From positions 44,546-108,545 of the forward strand of contig NZ_PJNW01000012.1 of NCBI RefSeq assembly GCF_002844595.1: a DNA stretch of 64,000 bases, written 5' to 3'. The notes under the pieces were generated by a model, which made no database searches, had not been told where the DNA came from, and worked only from the letters and a program-made list of their open reading frames with translations. Position numbers and translations under genes: made by a program. Source of the DNA: Pleomorphomonas diazotrophica. Its GTDB lineage: Bacteria; Pseudomonadota; Alphaproteobacteria; Rhizobiales; Pleomorphomonadaceae. Position 1 is the first letter of the stretch. Every line of letters begins with the position of its first letter. Shown here piece by piece: positions 8,040 to 16,774 of this stretch.

Positions 8040-8461
8040 CGCCGGCCCAGAATAGAGAAAACTCGCGAGCCATGTGGTAATGCGCTTTTTGTCCAGGCCG
8101 GCGCTTTTTGTCCACGCAGGCGGCTGCCCGCCGCGACGACGCGCGCCAAGCGCGCATCTATTCCGTCTGCCTCAACCTGAAGAAGAAGTATTCCATCTAC
8201 ATATCACACCATTGATATGTATTCAGTCGTTCGCAGCTTAGTCTCGACCACGAGGGGCCAAGTCCGGTGGAGCAATTCCCATGACGGCGAAGCGCAATCT
8301 TGTCCGGTCATTTGCACATGACAAGGAGATGGACGGTTCCGATGACCTGAGTTCACGAAAAACTCTATACCTCGGCGTCTCCCCTGTCCGTATTTTCCTT
8401 GACAGCGCCCTGTGCATCGCGTGTCTTGTCGCCGGTTGGCTGCGGTATTGACGAGGGAGAC
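8040..8461. other. Gene-free stretch between HD-GYP and AraC genes
   Basis: About 420 bases without a supported gene. It holds two direct copies of GCGCTTTTTGTCCA (8082-8095 and 8101-8114, 19-base period) and a perfect inverted repeat CATATCA-N6-TGATATG (8200-8219). A short open stretch ending at about 8215 reads ARIYSVCLNLKKKYSIYISH and could be a gene remnant. The region must contain the divergent promoters of its flanking genes, but no clear -35/-10 pair was found. Confidence 0.5.
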
Positions 8462-9451
8462 ATGCGAGGGATCGGCGGCCGCTCCGGCCGGACAAGCTTC
8501 AGCAGCGAATATCGCGGCCTGGACGAGGTCAGAACCCTCTTCACCGGCGTTTACGGCCCGTCGGTCAGCCTGACCGGCTCGAGCGACGGCAACTTCAGTT
8601 TCAGGACGTCCATCGTCCGCGACGGGGCGCTTTGGCTCAGCCACTGCCACACGGGCGACGACCTCACCGCGTCCTTCGACACCGACCGCGACGACATCGT
8701 CATCCTCACCAAGCTCAGGGGCGACTTCGCCATTCGCACGCGGTGCGGCGACCAGCCGCAGTCCCGCGATGTCGGCTTCGTCTTCCCCATGAACCACACG
8801 ACCGGCTATTCCTCGACCAGATCGACGGCCACCACGGCCTTGCAGATCGGGCGTGACGACTTTGACGCCGCCTTGCGCCAATATGCCGAGGACGCTCCGG
8901 TCCGCTGGTCGGGCATGCAGGACTTTTCTCTGGGCAGCAGGGTCGGCCACCTGATGCAGGCCCTGTCCGCCGCCTATCGCGAAAGCTTCGAGGCCGGCGG
9001 TCACGCCTCCGAGGCGAGCCTCGACCTCATCCGCAGCGCCACCATCGTCGCCATCGCCGAACTGGTCGACCGGGGACACGACGGCCACCGCCGGGAGAAG
9101 CTGGTCGCCTCGCGGCGGAACGTCATGCGGGCCGTCGAGCTGATCGCCAGCCAGACCGCGCCGCTGACCATCCACGACCTCGCCTCCTCCCTCGACATCA
9201 GCGTGCGCGCCCTGCAGGACGGCTTTCGCAAGCACCTCAACGCCTCGCCGCACAACGTGCTGAAGAACGGGCGGATCGAGGGCGCGCGGCGCGACCTCCT
9301 GTCCGGCAAGGTGGGGTCCGTTCGCGACGCGGCGGCGCGCTGGGGCTTCACCAACATCGCAAGGTTCGCCCACGACTATCAGTCCGTCGTCGGCGAGACG
9401 CCCAGGGAAACGCTGGGCTTTCTGCCCCACCGCGACGAGGGGGCGTCCTAG
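8462..9451 (+). CDS. AraC-family transcriptional regulator
   Basis: A 329-residue protein. The N-terminal half resembles the AraC ligand-binding type found in AraC_binding_2 proteins. The C-terminal hundred residues carry the paired helix-turn-helix: LTIHDLASSLDISVRALQ for the first and VRDAAARWGFTNIARFAHDY for the second, then GETPRETL. GGGAG lies 3 bases before the ATG. It is divergent from the HD-GYP gene and faces the nitrilase gene; the target is unknown. Confidence 0.9.
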   Translation: MRGIGGRSGRTSFSSEYRGLDEVRTLFTGVYGPSVSLTGSSDGNFSFRTSIVRDGALWLSHCHTGDDLTASFDTDRDDIVILTKLRGDFAIRTRCGDQPQSRDVGFVFPMNHTTGYSSTRSTATTALQIGRDDFDAALRQYAEDAPVRWSGMQDFSLGSRVGHLMQALSAAYRESFEAGGHASEASLDLIRSATIVAIAELVDRGHDGHRREKLVASRRNVMRAVELIASQTAPLTIHDLASSLDISVRALQDGFRKHLNASPHNVLKNGRIEGARRDLLSGKVGSVRDAAARWGFTNIARFAHDYQSVVGETPRETLGFLPHRDEGAS

Positions 9452-9478
9452 CGCGCTCCAAGCATGTGGGGAGACCGA

Positions 9479-9640
9479 TATCAGCCTCACCATTCTTCCG
9501 TCCTGAGGTCCTGCGCCTCACGCCCAGGATGATAGCTCGATAGAAAGGGACGCCTCTCTATCCGATTGTTTCATATATATAATTCTCCTGTCATCCTTGC
9601 GAAGCGAGGACCTCCGGACGGTGCGGCGATCGACTGATCT
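9479..9640. repeat. Family A long palindrome, copy A2
   Basis: Arms contain GTCCTGAGGTCCTgCGCc..AGGATGA and TGTCATCCTtGCGaAGCGAGGACCTC around an AT-rich centre (CATATATATAATT). More degenerate than A1 or A10. It separates convergent genes. Confidence 0.75.
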
Positions 9641-9649
9641 CTATCCCCC

Positions 9650-10612
9650 TCACCGCGTCGGCCTCTCCGAAAACCGCGCCTCCAGCGGCGCGAGCGTGTC
9701 CGGCCTTGCCTCGGTCAGGATGCCGTAGAGCTCGGGCCGCCTTCCCCTGATCCAGCGCTGGCCGGTGCATTTGTCGAGCAGGCCGAGGTCGAGATCGGCG
9801 CTGACCATGTCGTCGCCGGCCTCCGAGGTCTCCACGATGATCCGGCCATAGGGGTCGAGGATCATGGCGTTGCCGGTGCGCACCTCGTCCTCGTCCTGGC
9901 CGATGCCGTTGCTGAAGATCAGGAACAGGCCGTTGTCATGAGCGCGGGACGGCAGCCAGCGCATCAGCCAGCCGCGGCCGTTCGGCCCGAGGATTTCCGC
10001 CTGGATGGCGGCGGGGTCCTCCTGCCGGCGCGCCCATGTATCCAAGGGAATGTGCTTCATGCCCTCGGGGCTCACAGAGTTGCAGCCGCCCGTCTGGTGC
10101 GGCGCAATCAACAGCTCCGCGCCCATGAGCGCCGTCGCCCGCGCGTTCTCGACGAGGTTGTTGTCCCAGCAGATCAGGATGCCCGCCCGGATGCCCCAGG
10201 GCGTGTCGAACACAGTGTAGCGGTCGCCGCTTGAAATCAGCTTGTGCTCGAAGGCGTGGAGCTTGCGGTGGCAATGCAGCGCGCCGTCCGGCAGGCAGAC
10301 GGCATAGGCGTTGTAGAGCCTGTCGTCGTCGCCGCGCTCCAGAAAGCCCGCGCCGATGGCGATGCCCTGCTGGCGGGCCAGGGCGGCCACGGCGGTGATC
10401 GACGGCCCGGAAAGCGGCTCGGCCAGCGCGGCAAGCCCCGCCGCGTCGAGCTTGGGCACGTGCCAATAGCCGGTGATGCACATTTCCGGAAAGACGACGA
10501 GCTGGCTGCCGGCCCGGAGCGCCCGCCGCGTGAACTCGGCGATGCGCTGAAGATTATAGGCCTTGTCGCCGGCCCGATGCTGGAACTGCACGCTGGAAAC
10601 CCTGAGCGTCAT
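9650..10612 (-). CDS. Nitrilase-superfamily carbon-nitrogen hydrolase
   Basis: A 320-residue protein with the Glu-Lys-Cys triad: Glu43 in VVFPEMCITGYW, Lys117 in CHRKLHAFEH and Cys148 in ILICWDNNLVEN. Enzymes of this superfamily cleave nitriles, amides or carbamoyl groups by covalent thioester chemistry. Length and FPEM/ICWD context are closer to aliphatic amidase or N-carbamoyl hydrolase branches than to classic nitrilases (CWEH), so an amidase is more likely. AAGGAGG lies ahead of the ATG. It is divergent from a LysR regulator that probably controls it. Confidence 0.9.
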   Translation of the reverse strand: MTLRVSSVQFQHRAGDKAYNLQRIAEFTRRALRAGSQLVVFPEMCITGYWHVPKLDAAGLAALAEPLSGPSITAVAALARQQGIAIGAGFLERGDDDRLYNAYAVCLPDGALHCHRKLHAFEHKLISSGDRYTVFDTPWGIRAGILICWDNNLVENARATALMGAELLIAPHQTGGCNSVSPEGMKHIPLDTWARRQEDPAAIQAEILGPNGRGWLMRWLPSRAHDNGLFLIFSNGIGQDEDEVRTGNAMILDPYGRIIVETSEAGDDMVSADLDLGLLDKCTGQRWIRGRRPELYGILTEARPDTLAPLEARFSERPTR

Positions 10613-10700
10613 GGCGCGTCCTCCTTGGTTGCCCCGAGCTTGCTCTCTCCGCCTCCCATCTGTAAAATGACAAATTGTCCTGAAATTATTCGGCTATGGA

Positions 10701-11615
10701 ATGGATCTGAAGCTTCTCCGCGCCTTCACCGAACTGGTCGACGCCGGCCACTATGGCAAGGCGGCGGCAAAGCTCTGCGTCACCCAGTCGACGCTCAGCA
10801 AGCAGATCCAGGCGCTGGAAGCGACCATCGGCGGCGCGCTGTTCGAGCGCGGCCGGCACGGCGCCAAGCCGACAGCCCTCGGCGAAGTGTTGCTCGCCGA
10901 GGCGCGGCCGCTCTTGCGTTTGAGCGAAGAAGCCGACCTGCGGCTGAAGCGCGCCAGCGCCGGCCTCACTGGCCGGCTCGACATCGGCTTCGGCATCTCC
11001 ACATTGGTCGCCGCGCCGGCGCTGATCGCCGGCTTCCGCCGCGCCGTGCCGGACTGCGAGATCACCCTCAACGACATGTCCTCGCGCGAGCAGCACGAGC
11101 GCCTCCTGGCCGGCCGGCTCGACCTCGGCTTCTGCCGCAAGCCGGAAGCGGACGACCTCTCCTTCGCGCCCATCCTCACCGAGCATCTGGCGCTGGTGGT
11201 GCCGCAGGGCGTCGCCCTGCCGCCGCCCGACCGGCTCGACGATCTCAACGCCCTCGGCTTCGTGGCCCTCGCCTCCCGCCGCGGCCCCGGTCTCGACGCC
11301 CAGGTCACCGCCTGGTGCCGGGGCGCCGGCTTCACGCCGCGCGTCATCCAGCAGGCCGACGACATCCTCACCGTCCACGCCGTGGTGGCCGCCGGCCTCG
11401 GCGCCGCGCTTCTCCCCCTGCAAGGTGTCGAAGCCCTCGGCGCCCGCACCCAATCCATGCGGCTTCCGGGCGCACACGCGAGCTGGCCGATCGGCCTTTG
11501 CTGGCGCACCGCCAACAGCAACCCGCTGCTCAAAAGGTTCGTGGAGCATGTGAGGGGAGAACCGGAAAGCCTCGACACGGCGCCCTATAGTTCGGCCCCG
11601 CCCTTTCCGGCCTGA
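10701..11615 (+). CDS. LysR-family transcriptional regulator
   Basis: The N-terminal winged helix is a clear LysR domain (LLRAFTELVDAGHYGKAAAK, VTQSTLSKQIQALE, GGALFERGRHG). The rest is the periplasmic-binding-protein-like effector domain (GRLDIGFGI, LDLGFCRKP). Divergent from the nitrilase-family gene 88 bases away, the classic position for a LysR activator of its neighbour. The last dozen residues (TAPYSSAPPFPA) are encoded by the flanking family A palindrome, so the natural C-terminus has been altered or extended by it. Confidence 0.92.
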   Translation: MDLKLLRAFTELVDAGHYGKAAAKLCVTQSTLSKQIQALEATIGGALFERGRHGAKPTALGEVLLAEARPLLRLSEEADLRLKRASAGLTGRLDIGFGISTLVAAPALIAGFRRAVPDCEITLNDMSSREQHERLLAGRLDLGFCRKPEADDLSFAPILTEHLALVVPQGVALPPPDRLDDLNALGFVALASRRGPGLDAQVTAWCRGAGFTPRVIQQADDILTVHAVVAAGLGAALLPLQGVEALGARTQSMRLPGAHASWPIGLCWRTANSNPLLKRFVEHVRGEPESLDTAPYSSAPPFPA

Positions 11616-11757
11616 GGTCCTCGCTTTCGCAAGGATGACAGCATGATAGAAACGGGCGCCTCACTATCCGCTTGTTTCCTAAATATAATCCTCCTGTCAT
11701 CCTCGCGCAGGCGAGGACCTCAGGCAGAATAGAGTGCAACGACGATATAGGGCGCCT
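11588..11757. repeat. Family A long palindrome, copy A3
   Basis: Arms CCTGAGGTCCTCGCTTTCGC and GCGCAGGCGAGGACCTCAGG around CTAAATATAATCC, with outer GCCCTATAG and GATATAGGGC. It supplies the stop codon of the LysR gene and ends 7 bases before the tautomerase stop. Confidence 0.85.
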
Positions 11758-11763
11758 GCTTCT

Positions 11764-11994
11764 TCACTCCGGCTTGTACCCCGGCTTCTTGTACAGCCGA
11801 TCCATCTGCGGCTCGATCTCCGGACGATACACCGCGCTGACCCACTCGGCCGCCGGCAGGTCTTCGATGGCGACGGAGACGGAGCTTTCCTTGCAGCCGA
11901 TGCCGTCCATGATCGCCTGGGTGACCAGCTCAGCGGTACGGCGCTTCTGCTCTTCGCTCCGGCCCTCGATCATCTTGATGACGACATGCGGCAT
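11764..11994 (-). CDS. 4-oxalocrotonate tautomerase-family protein
   Basis: A 76-residue protein beginning MPHVVIKMIEGRSEEQKR: Pro1 after removal of Met is the general base/acid of the tautomerase superfamily, and the beta-alpha-beta fold pattern (AIMDGIGCKESSVSVAIEDL) matches. These small enzymes form oligomers and convert enol to keto acids. The C-terminal extension (VYRPEIEPQMDRLYKKPGYK) resembles the PptA-like branch. Substrate unknown. Confidence 0.88.
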   Translation of the reverse strand: MPHVVIKMIEGRSEEQKRRTAELVTQAIMDGIGCKESSVSVAIEDLPAAEWVSAVYRPEIEPQMDRLYKKPGYKPE

Positions 11995-12082
11995 GGCTTC
12001 CTCCTTGGCAGTTCCAGCGCGTCATGTTGCCGCTGTTGATCCCGCCTTTCCAGATGAAAGATCGGAGGAGGCGGGGGAGACT

Positions 12083-12250
12083 GATATCACCCGCTCGCTC
12101 TACCTTCCCGAGATCCCGGCCTTCGCCAGGATGACAGCCTGATAGCAATGGGTGCCTCGCTATCCATCTGTTTCCTAAATATAATTCTCCTGTCATCCTC
12201 GCGCAGGCGAGGACCTCAGGCAGAACAGAGCAATCGGCCGATATGGGTCT
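12083..12250. repeat. Family A long palindrome, copy A4
   Basis: Arms TTCCCGAGATCCCGGCCTTC..AGGATGACAG and CTGTCATCCTCGCGCAGGCG..CTCAGGCAG around CCTAAATATAATTC. It lies between tandem minus-strand genes and directly adjoins repeat B1. Confidence 0.8.
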
Positions 12251-12343
12251 CCCGCAAAAGCCCGCGCCGACGTGTGAAACTCGCTGGGGTGAGTCATATG
12301 GCGACGGGTTCGAGAACCGGAGCGGAGCGGACTTCAAGCAGCT

Positions 12344-12378
12344 CCAGCAAAAGTGGGAACCGGTTTTGCGTCCGGAGT
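12344..12378. repeat. Rhizobial-type GGAACCGGTTTT palindrome, copy C1
   Basis: CCAGCAAAAGTGGGAACCGG followed by TTTTGCGTCCGGA. Nearly identical, in reverse orientation, to the copy at 23098-23130 and related to 42547-42585. Short palindromes with this core are widespread between genes in Hyphomicrobiales. Confidence 0.75.
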
Positions 12379-12432
12379 TGCGTCTTGGAAAACCACCCGT
12401 GAGCACCGGAAGCGCAGAACACTAGACCAAGG

Positions 12433-12479
12433 CATCCGCCCGAAAAGTTGCAGACTTTTCGGATCAAGCGGATGCCAGG
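12433..12479. repeat. CATCCGC/GCGGATG palindrome, copy D1
   Basis: CATCCGCcCGAAAAGTtgc-aga-CTTTTCGgatcaaGCGGATG, a hairpin nested in family B element B1. A second copy lies in B3 at 29925-29970. Confidence 0.75.
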
Positions 12480-12500
12480 GATGGCCGCCCCAGTAGAGTT

Positions 12501-13559
12501 TCACGCGATGCGGCCGAACCAGAGCATGGAGAGGCACCCCGCCGCGAGCGCGAACAGGGCGCCGATGCCGGCGAAGATGAAGGAGATTTCGGTCAGCTTG
12601 GTCTCGGTGACGAGCTTGGCCGACAGCGACTGGTAGACCTGCGTGAGGTCCTCGGAGGAGCGGGCCTCGAAGAACTGGCCCTCGGTGATGCGGGCGATGG
12701 TCTTCAGCGTTTCGAGGTCGGGCTGGGTGCGCCAGGAACCGCCCTCGACGGCCACCACGTCTCCGCTCGGCGAGCCGAAGCCCACGGTATAGACGCGCAC
12801 GCCATAGTCGGCGGCGGTCTGCCCGGCCTTGATGGGATCGGGGCCGGTGGTGGTGCCGCCATCGGTCAGGAGGACGATCACCGCGTTCTGGTAGGAGCCC
12901 GGCGGCACCGGGATGTGCGGCATCTTCTCCACCGTGCTCTCCGGATCGTCCAGCGACCGGCTGGGTGGCTTGGGCGCGCTGTCCGGCGGCCCCAGGCTGT
13001 CCTCAATGCCCTCGAAATCCTCGTCGGGGAAGATGGTGGCGAGCGAGGTCAGCACGCCCGAGCCCACCGCCGTGCCGCGCCGCGTCTCGAAGCGGTCGAT
13101 CGCCTGCGACAGCGCCTCGCGGTCGAGGGTGGGCGGCTGCACCAGATAGGCGGCGGAGGCGAACACCACGATGCCGATCTGCACGTCGGCCGGCTGGCCG
13201 GCGATGAACTCCTTGGCGGCCGCCTGCGAGGCGGCGATGCGCGACGGCGGCACGTCCTGCGCCCGCATGGAGCCGGATACGTCCATGGCGAGAATGGTGG
13301 TGGCGCGCGAGGAGGCGAGCGTCATCACCGCCGCCGGCCGGGCGACGGCGAGGATCAGCACGGCGATGGCGATGAGCAACAAGGCGGGCGGCACATGGCG
13401 GCGCCAGCCCGCGCCCCGGCCCATGGCCTGCCTGACCATGGCGAGGTTGGAGTAGCGGACGGCCGTCCGCTTCCGCCGCCGGAGCATGAGGATATAGAGC
13501 CCGATCATCAGCGGAACGAGCAGCAACAGCCAGAGCATGGGCATCCAGATGAAGGTCAT
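12501..13559 (-). CDS. BatA-like membrane protein with von Willebrand factor A domain
   Basis: A 352-residue protein. One or two N-terminal membrane segments (about 7-25 and 58-75), a VWA domain with MIDAS motif DVSGS at 93-97, later ADVQIGIVVFAS and VIVLLTDGGTTTG, and a C-terminal membrane helix (about 325-345). It is the last gene of a MoxR/DUF58/VWA operon; such systems are thought to act as metal-dependent chaperones or assembly factors at the membrane (Bacteroides aerotolerance BatA is a relative). Repeat B2 separates it from the DUF58 gene. Confidence 0.9.
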   Translation of the reverse strand: MTFIWMPMLWLLLLVPLMIGLYILMLRRRKRTAVRYSNLAMVRQAMGRGAGWRRHVPPALLLIAIAVLILAVARPAAVMTLASSRATTILAMDVSGSMRAQDVPPSRIAASQAAAKEFIAGQPADVQIGIVVFASAAYLVQPPTLDREALSQAIDRFETRRGTAVGSGVLTSLATIFPDEDFEGIEDSLGPPDSAPKPPSRSLDDPESTVEKMPHIPVPPGSYQNAVIVLLTDGGTTTGPDPIKAGQTAADYGVRVYTVGFGSPSGDVVAVEGGSWRTQPDLETLKTIARITEGQFFEARSSEDLTQVYQSLSAKLVTETKLTEISFIFAGIGALFALAAGCLSMLWFGRIA

Positions 13560-13586
13560 GGCGTCACCCTCTTAGTCACCTCCCTG

Positions 13587-13730
13587 GGCGCCTGCCCCAA
13601 AACTCGCTGGGCGAGGCAGATAGCGATGGTTTCGAGAACCGGAGCGGAGCGAACTTTGGGGTTCGTGAGCACCGGAAGCGCAGAAATCGAAGCTAGATGC
13701 CCGCCCCAGTAGAGTTTTGGGACAGGCGCC
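13587..13730 (-). repeat. Family B element, copy B2, inside the MoxR operon
   Basis: Long end stem GGCGCCTGcCCCAAAACTC paired with GAGTTTTGGgaCAGGCGCC, plus both invariant internal blocks. It lies between the DUF58 and VWA genes and encodes the last dozen residues and stop of DUF58. Confidence 0.9.
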
Positions 13731-14640
13731 CCGGCAGGCCGCCGCCCAGCCCGGCGCCCATCCTGCGCAGATCGGCAAAGCGCAGGATGGCGTCGAGCAG
13801 GTCGTCGGCGGTGGACAACTCCAGCACATCCGTTCCGGCCCGCCCGAAGGCATCGTAAAGCGCCGCTTCCCGCCGCTCCGCCTCGGCCAGGAAGCGCCGG
13901 CGGAAGCCCCGGTCGGCGGTGTCGACGAAAAGCTGCTCGCCGCTTTCGGCATCCTCGATGAGCATCATTCCGAGGTTGGGCAGCGCGCCTTCCAGCGGAT
14001 CGAAAAGCCGCACCGCCACCACCTCGTGGTGCCGGCTCAACTCGGCGAGCGCCCGTTCCCAGCCGGGTCGGGAGATGAAGTCTGACAGCACGAAGACCAG
14101 CGACCGCCGCTTCAGCGCCTTGAGCGACCGGCCGAGGAAAGCGCCGAGGTCGGTCTCCGGCGCGCGCAACAGGCGCGGGTGGGTGAGGACCTTGGCGAGG
14201 AGATGCAACACGTGCCGGCGACCGCCGCGCGGCGGCACCACGAACTCGTCGATGCCGTTGAACAGGATGGCGCCGGCCATGTTGCCCCGCCGGGTCAAGA
14301 GGCGAGCCAGCACGGCGGTGAACTCGGCCAGCACCTGCCGCTTGCTGATCTCGCCCGAGCCGAAATCCACCGAGGGGCTCAAATCGAGCAGGAACCAGGC
14401 GGTCAGCTCGCGCTCCTCGTTGTAGACGCGCACATGCGGCTCGCCGGTGCGCGCCGTCACGTTCCAGTCGATGTGGCGCACGTCGTCATGGGCCTGATAG
14501 GCGCGTAGATCGGCGAGATCGAGGCCCATGCCACGGAACAGCGTGCGATAGTCCCCCTGCAGCAGTCCGTCGAGCCGGCGGACCACCGTCCACTCCAATC
14601 GGCGGAGCACCGATTCAGCCTGATGCGGCGACGCGGACAT
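13693..14640 (-). CDS. DUF58 domain protein
   Basis: A 315-residue soluble protein with the DUF58 hallmark DLADLRAYQAHDDVRHIDWN (about 40-60), then VRVYNEERELTAWFLLDLSPSVDFGS and a VWA-like remainder. It overlaps the moxR stop by 26 bases, indicating translational coupling. DUF58 proteins always travel with MoxR ATPases and VWA proteins. The C-terminal residues from about 303 are encoded by repeat B2 (ending QNSTGAGI), so the native tail was replaced or extended. Confidence 0.92.
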   Translation of the reverse strand: MSASPHQAESVLRRLEWTVVRRLDGLLQGDYRTLFRGMGLDLADLRAYQAHDDVRHIDWNVTARTGEPHVRVYNEERELTAWFLLDLSPSVDFGSGEISKRQVLAEFTAVLARLLTRRGNMAGAILFNGIDEFVVPPRGGRRHVLHLLAKVLTHPRLLRAPETDLGAFLGRSLKALKRRSLVFVLSDFISRPGWERALAELSRHHEVVAVRLFDPLEGALPNLGMMLIEDAESGEQLFVDTADRGFRRRFLAEAERREAALYDAFGRAGTDVLELSTADDLLDAILRFADLRRMGAGLGGGLPGRLSQNSTGAGI

Positions 14641-15631
14641 GGGCCTCCAGGGGTTTGTCGGGGGCGGGAACGGCTTTCAGGATGGCCGAGACGATGTCGT
14701 CGGCGGACACGGACTCCGACAGCGCCTCGTAGGACAGCACGACGCGGTGGCGCAGCACGTCGGCGGTGACGTCGATCACGTCTTCCGGCAGCACGTAGTC
14801 GCGGCCGCGCAACAGGGCGAGCGCCCGCCCGGCGGCGATCATGCCGATGGTGGCGCGCGGCGAGGCGCCATAGAGGATCAGCCGGGAAAGATCCTTGAGG
14901 CCGGCGAGGTCCGGCGTCCGTGTGGCCGCCACCACGCGCACCGCGAACTGGATCAGCGACGGGTCGACGTAGATCTGCCGGCAGCGGGCCTGCAGCGCCA
15001 TGAGCTGGCCGGCATCGGTCACCCGCGCCACAGTCGGCGGCGGGGCGATCGACCGGGAGACGATGACGAACTCCTCCTCCTCGCTGGGGTAGCCGACCAG
15101 CACCTTCATCATGAAGCGGTCGACCTGCGCCTCCGGCAGCGGATAGGTGCCCTCGGTCTCGATCGGGTTCTGCGTCGCCATCACCACGAAGGGGCTGGGC
15201 ACCTTGTGCGTCTCGCCGGCAATCGTCACCTGCCGCTCCTGCATCACTTCGAGGAGCGCGCTCTGCACCTTGGGCGGCGCGCGATTGATCTCGTCGGCGA
15301 GCAGCAGGTTGGCGAAGGCCGGGCCGAGCGAGGTGGTGAACTCGCCGGATTTCTGGTTGTAGATGCGAGTGCCTACGAGATCGGACGGCACCAGGTCGGG
15401 TGTGAACTGAATGCGCTTGAAGCTGCCCCGGATCACCTCGGCCAGCGTGTTGACGGTCAGCGTCTTGGCAAGGCCCGGCACGCCCTCGACGAGAAGATGC
15501 CCGCCGGAAAGAAGGGCGATCAGCACCCGCTCCAGGAAATGGTCCTGGCCGACGACGACCTTCTTCACCTCATAGAGGATCTGCTCCATCTGCTGGGCCG
15601 CCTCGGGGGCGGAAACGGCGGGTTCGGTCAT
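14615..15631 (-). CDS. MoxR-family AAA+ ATPase
   Basis: A 338-residue AAA ATPase with Walker A GVPGLAKT (50-57), Walker B LLLADE (109-114) and the MoxR signature ADEINRAPPKVQSALLEVM. MoxR proteins act with VWA proteins as maturation chaperones, for example in methanol dehydrogenase assembly or envelope stress. AAAGGA precedes the ATG. The protease gene ends 18 bases upstream, so the operon order is protease, moxR, DUF58, VWA. Confidence 0.95.
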   Translation of the reverse strand: MTEPAVSAPEAAQQMEQILYEVKKVVVGQDHFLERVLIALLSGGHLLVEGVPGLAKTLTVNTLAEVIRGSFKRIQFTPDLVPSDLVGTRIYNQKSGEFTTSLGPAFANLLLADEINRAPPKVQSALLEVMQERQVTIAGETHKVPSPFVVMATQNPIETEGTYPLPEAQVDRFMMKVLVGYPSEEEEFVIVSRSIAPPPTVARVTDAGQLMALQARCRQIYVDPSLIQFAVRVVAATRTPDLAGLKDLSRLILYGASPRATIGMIAAGRALALLRGRDYVLPEDVIDVTADVLRHRVVLSYEALSESVSADDIVSAILKAVPAPDKPLEAHVRVAASG

Positions 15632-15649
15632 CGGCGGTCCTTTCCAAAA

Positions 15650-16702
15650 TCAAAGCGGTGACTCCCCGAGCCCGCCCATGGCGTTTTCGATCGGCACGGC
15701 GAAGCCGATGCCGGCGAAGGTGCGGACGCCTGAGGGGTTGACGATGGCGGTGACGATGCCCACCACCTCGCCGTCGGCGTTGACCAGCGGCCCGCCGGAG
15801 TTGCCGGGGTTGGCCGCCGCGTCGAACTGGATGAGGTTGCCGAGCACCCGGCCCCCCTCTTCGTCGCCGAACTGCCGCTTCAGGCCCGACACCACGCCGG
15901 CGGTAGCCGAGGGGCCGATGCCGAAGGGAAAACCCACGGCCAGCACGTCGTCGCCGGGCCGGAGGTTGGCGGTGGAAGAGAGCGTCGCCGGCTGGAGGTC
16001 GTCGGGCAGCACGTCCGGCTGGAGAACGGCGAGGTCGTGCTCCGGCTGGGCGCCGACGATCAGCGCGTCGGACTCGGTGCCGTCGGCAAACACCACCCGG
16101 AGGCTGGGGGCGGCGGCCGCGACATGCAGGTTGGTGAGGATGGTTCCCCTCTCGTTGATGACCACGCCGGTGCCGACGGCCGAGAACCTCTTGTGGTAGT
16201 CCTCGTCGACGCCGTCCTTGGCGGCGGGCGACGACCTGAGATCGGGCGGCAGCGGGCCGTCTTCGGGCGTGTCGCCCAATCTGTCGTCCGCCTTGCCGTC
16301 GGGCTTATTGCCCGTGGGATCGAAGCCGTTCACCTCGACCACCGAGCCAATGATCTTGGCATAGGCGACCGAGGCCACCGAGGGCGGACGGGGCCGCTCG
16401 TCGAGTGCGAAGTTGACGGCCGCGTTGAGCTGCGGCTGGGTGAGACGCTGCGGCGCCGGCTCTGCGAACTGGTAAAGGCCGACCAGGGCGAGCGTCGTCG
16501 CCACGCTGATCGCCACCAGGAGCGGCCCCTGGTGCCGGCCGTAGAAGCCGGTCCAGCGGGCGCCGAGGCGCTGCCGGAGCGGCGGCTCGTCATGGTCGAA
16601 AGGGGTGATGAAGGCGGGCGTGGTGTCGTCGGGCGCAGGCCGCGTTGCATCGCCCGCCGCGCGCGGTTTGCCGGACCTGCTGATGATCGGCCGCTTCTTC
16701 AT
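15650..16702 (-). CDS. Membrane-anchored trypsin-like (HtrA-type) serine protease
   Basis: A 350-residue protein: a cytoplasmic tail of about 58 residues, one membrane helix (61-79), then an S1C-like protease domain with triad His193 (LTNLHVAAA), Asp223 (EHDLAVLQ) and Ser302 (NPGNSGGPLV). No PDZ domain follows; the protein ends shortly after the catalytic domain, so it is shorter than DegP-type proteins. The inside tail and outward protease suggest an envelope protease. The ATG is chosen because AGGGGGA precedes it; longer forms lack this. A perfect EcfG-type promoter lies upstream and would drive the whole operon. Confidence 0.9.
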   Translation of the reverse strand: MKKRPIISRSGKPRAAGDATRPAPDDTTPAFITPFDHDEPPLRQRLGARWTGFYGRHQGPLLVAISVATTLALVGLYQFAEPAPQRLTQPQLNAAVNFALDERPRPPSVASVAYAKIIGSVVEVNGFDPTGNKPDGKADDRLGDTPEDGPLPPDLRSSPAAKDGVDEDYHKRFSAVGTGVVINERGTILTNLHVAAAAPSLRVVFADGTESDALIVGAQPEHDLAVLQPDVLPDDLQPATLSSTANLRPGDDVLAVGFPFGIGPSATAGVVSGLKRQFGDEEGGRVLGNLIQFDAAANPGNSGGPLVNADGEVVGIVTAIVNPSGVRTFAGIGFAVPIENAMGGLGESPL

Positions 16703-16774
16703 GGTCGGTTCCCCCTGATCGGGTTGGAAGCCGGGAGACCTGAACGCGCCTGATACGTGCTGAGTACGTAGAAC

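Larger units (their letters stand above)
12271..12506 (-). repeat. Family B element, copy B1
   Basis: End stem GAAACTCGCTGGGG paired with CCCCAGTAGAGTTTC, internal invariant blocks TCGAGAACCGGAGCGGAGCG and GTGAGCACCGGAAGCGCAGA. The CCCCAGTAGAG end overlaps the stop codon of the VWA gene. Two other palindromes sit inside it: the GGAACCGGTTTT type at 12344-12378 and a CATCCGC..GCGGATG type at 12433-12479. Confidence 0.85.

Noticed and set aside
8204..9493. Minus-strand 429-codon frame opposite the AraC gene
   Set aside because: Antisense shadow; the plus-strand AraC protein has good domains and a ribosome site, while this frame has none.
10244..11590. Plus-strand 448-codon frame overlapping nitrilase and LysR genes
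   Set aside because: It spans two divergent real genes in the wrong frame and is a GC-rich artefact.
11930..12406. Minus-strand frame through repeats A4 and B1
   Set aside because: Encoded by intergenic palindromes; similar peptides (e.g. LPEVLACARMTG) appear wherever family A occurs, so it is repeat-derived.
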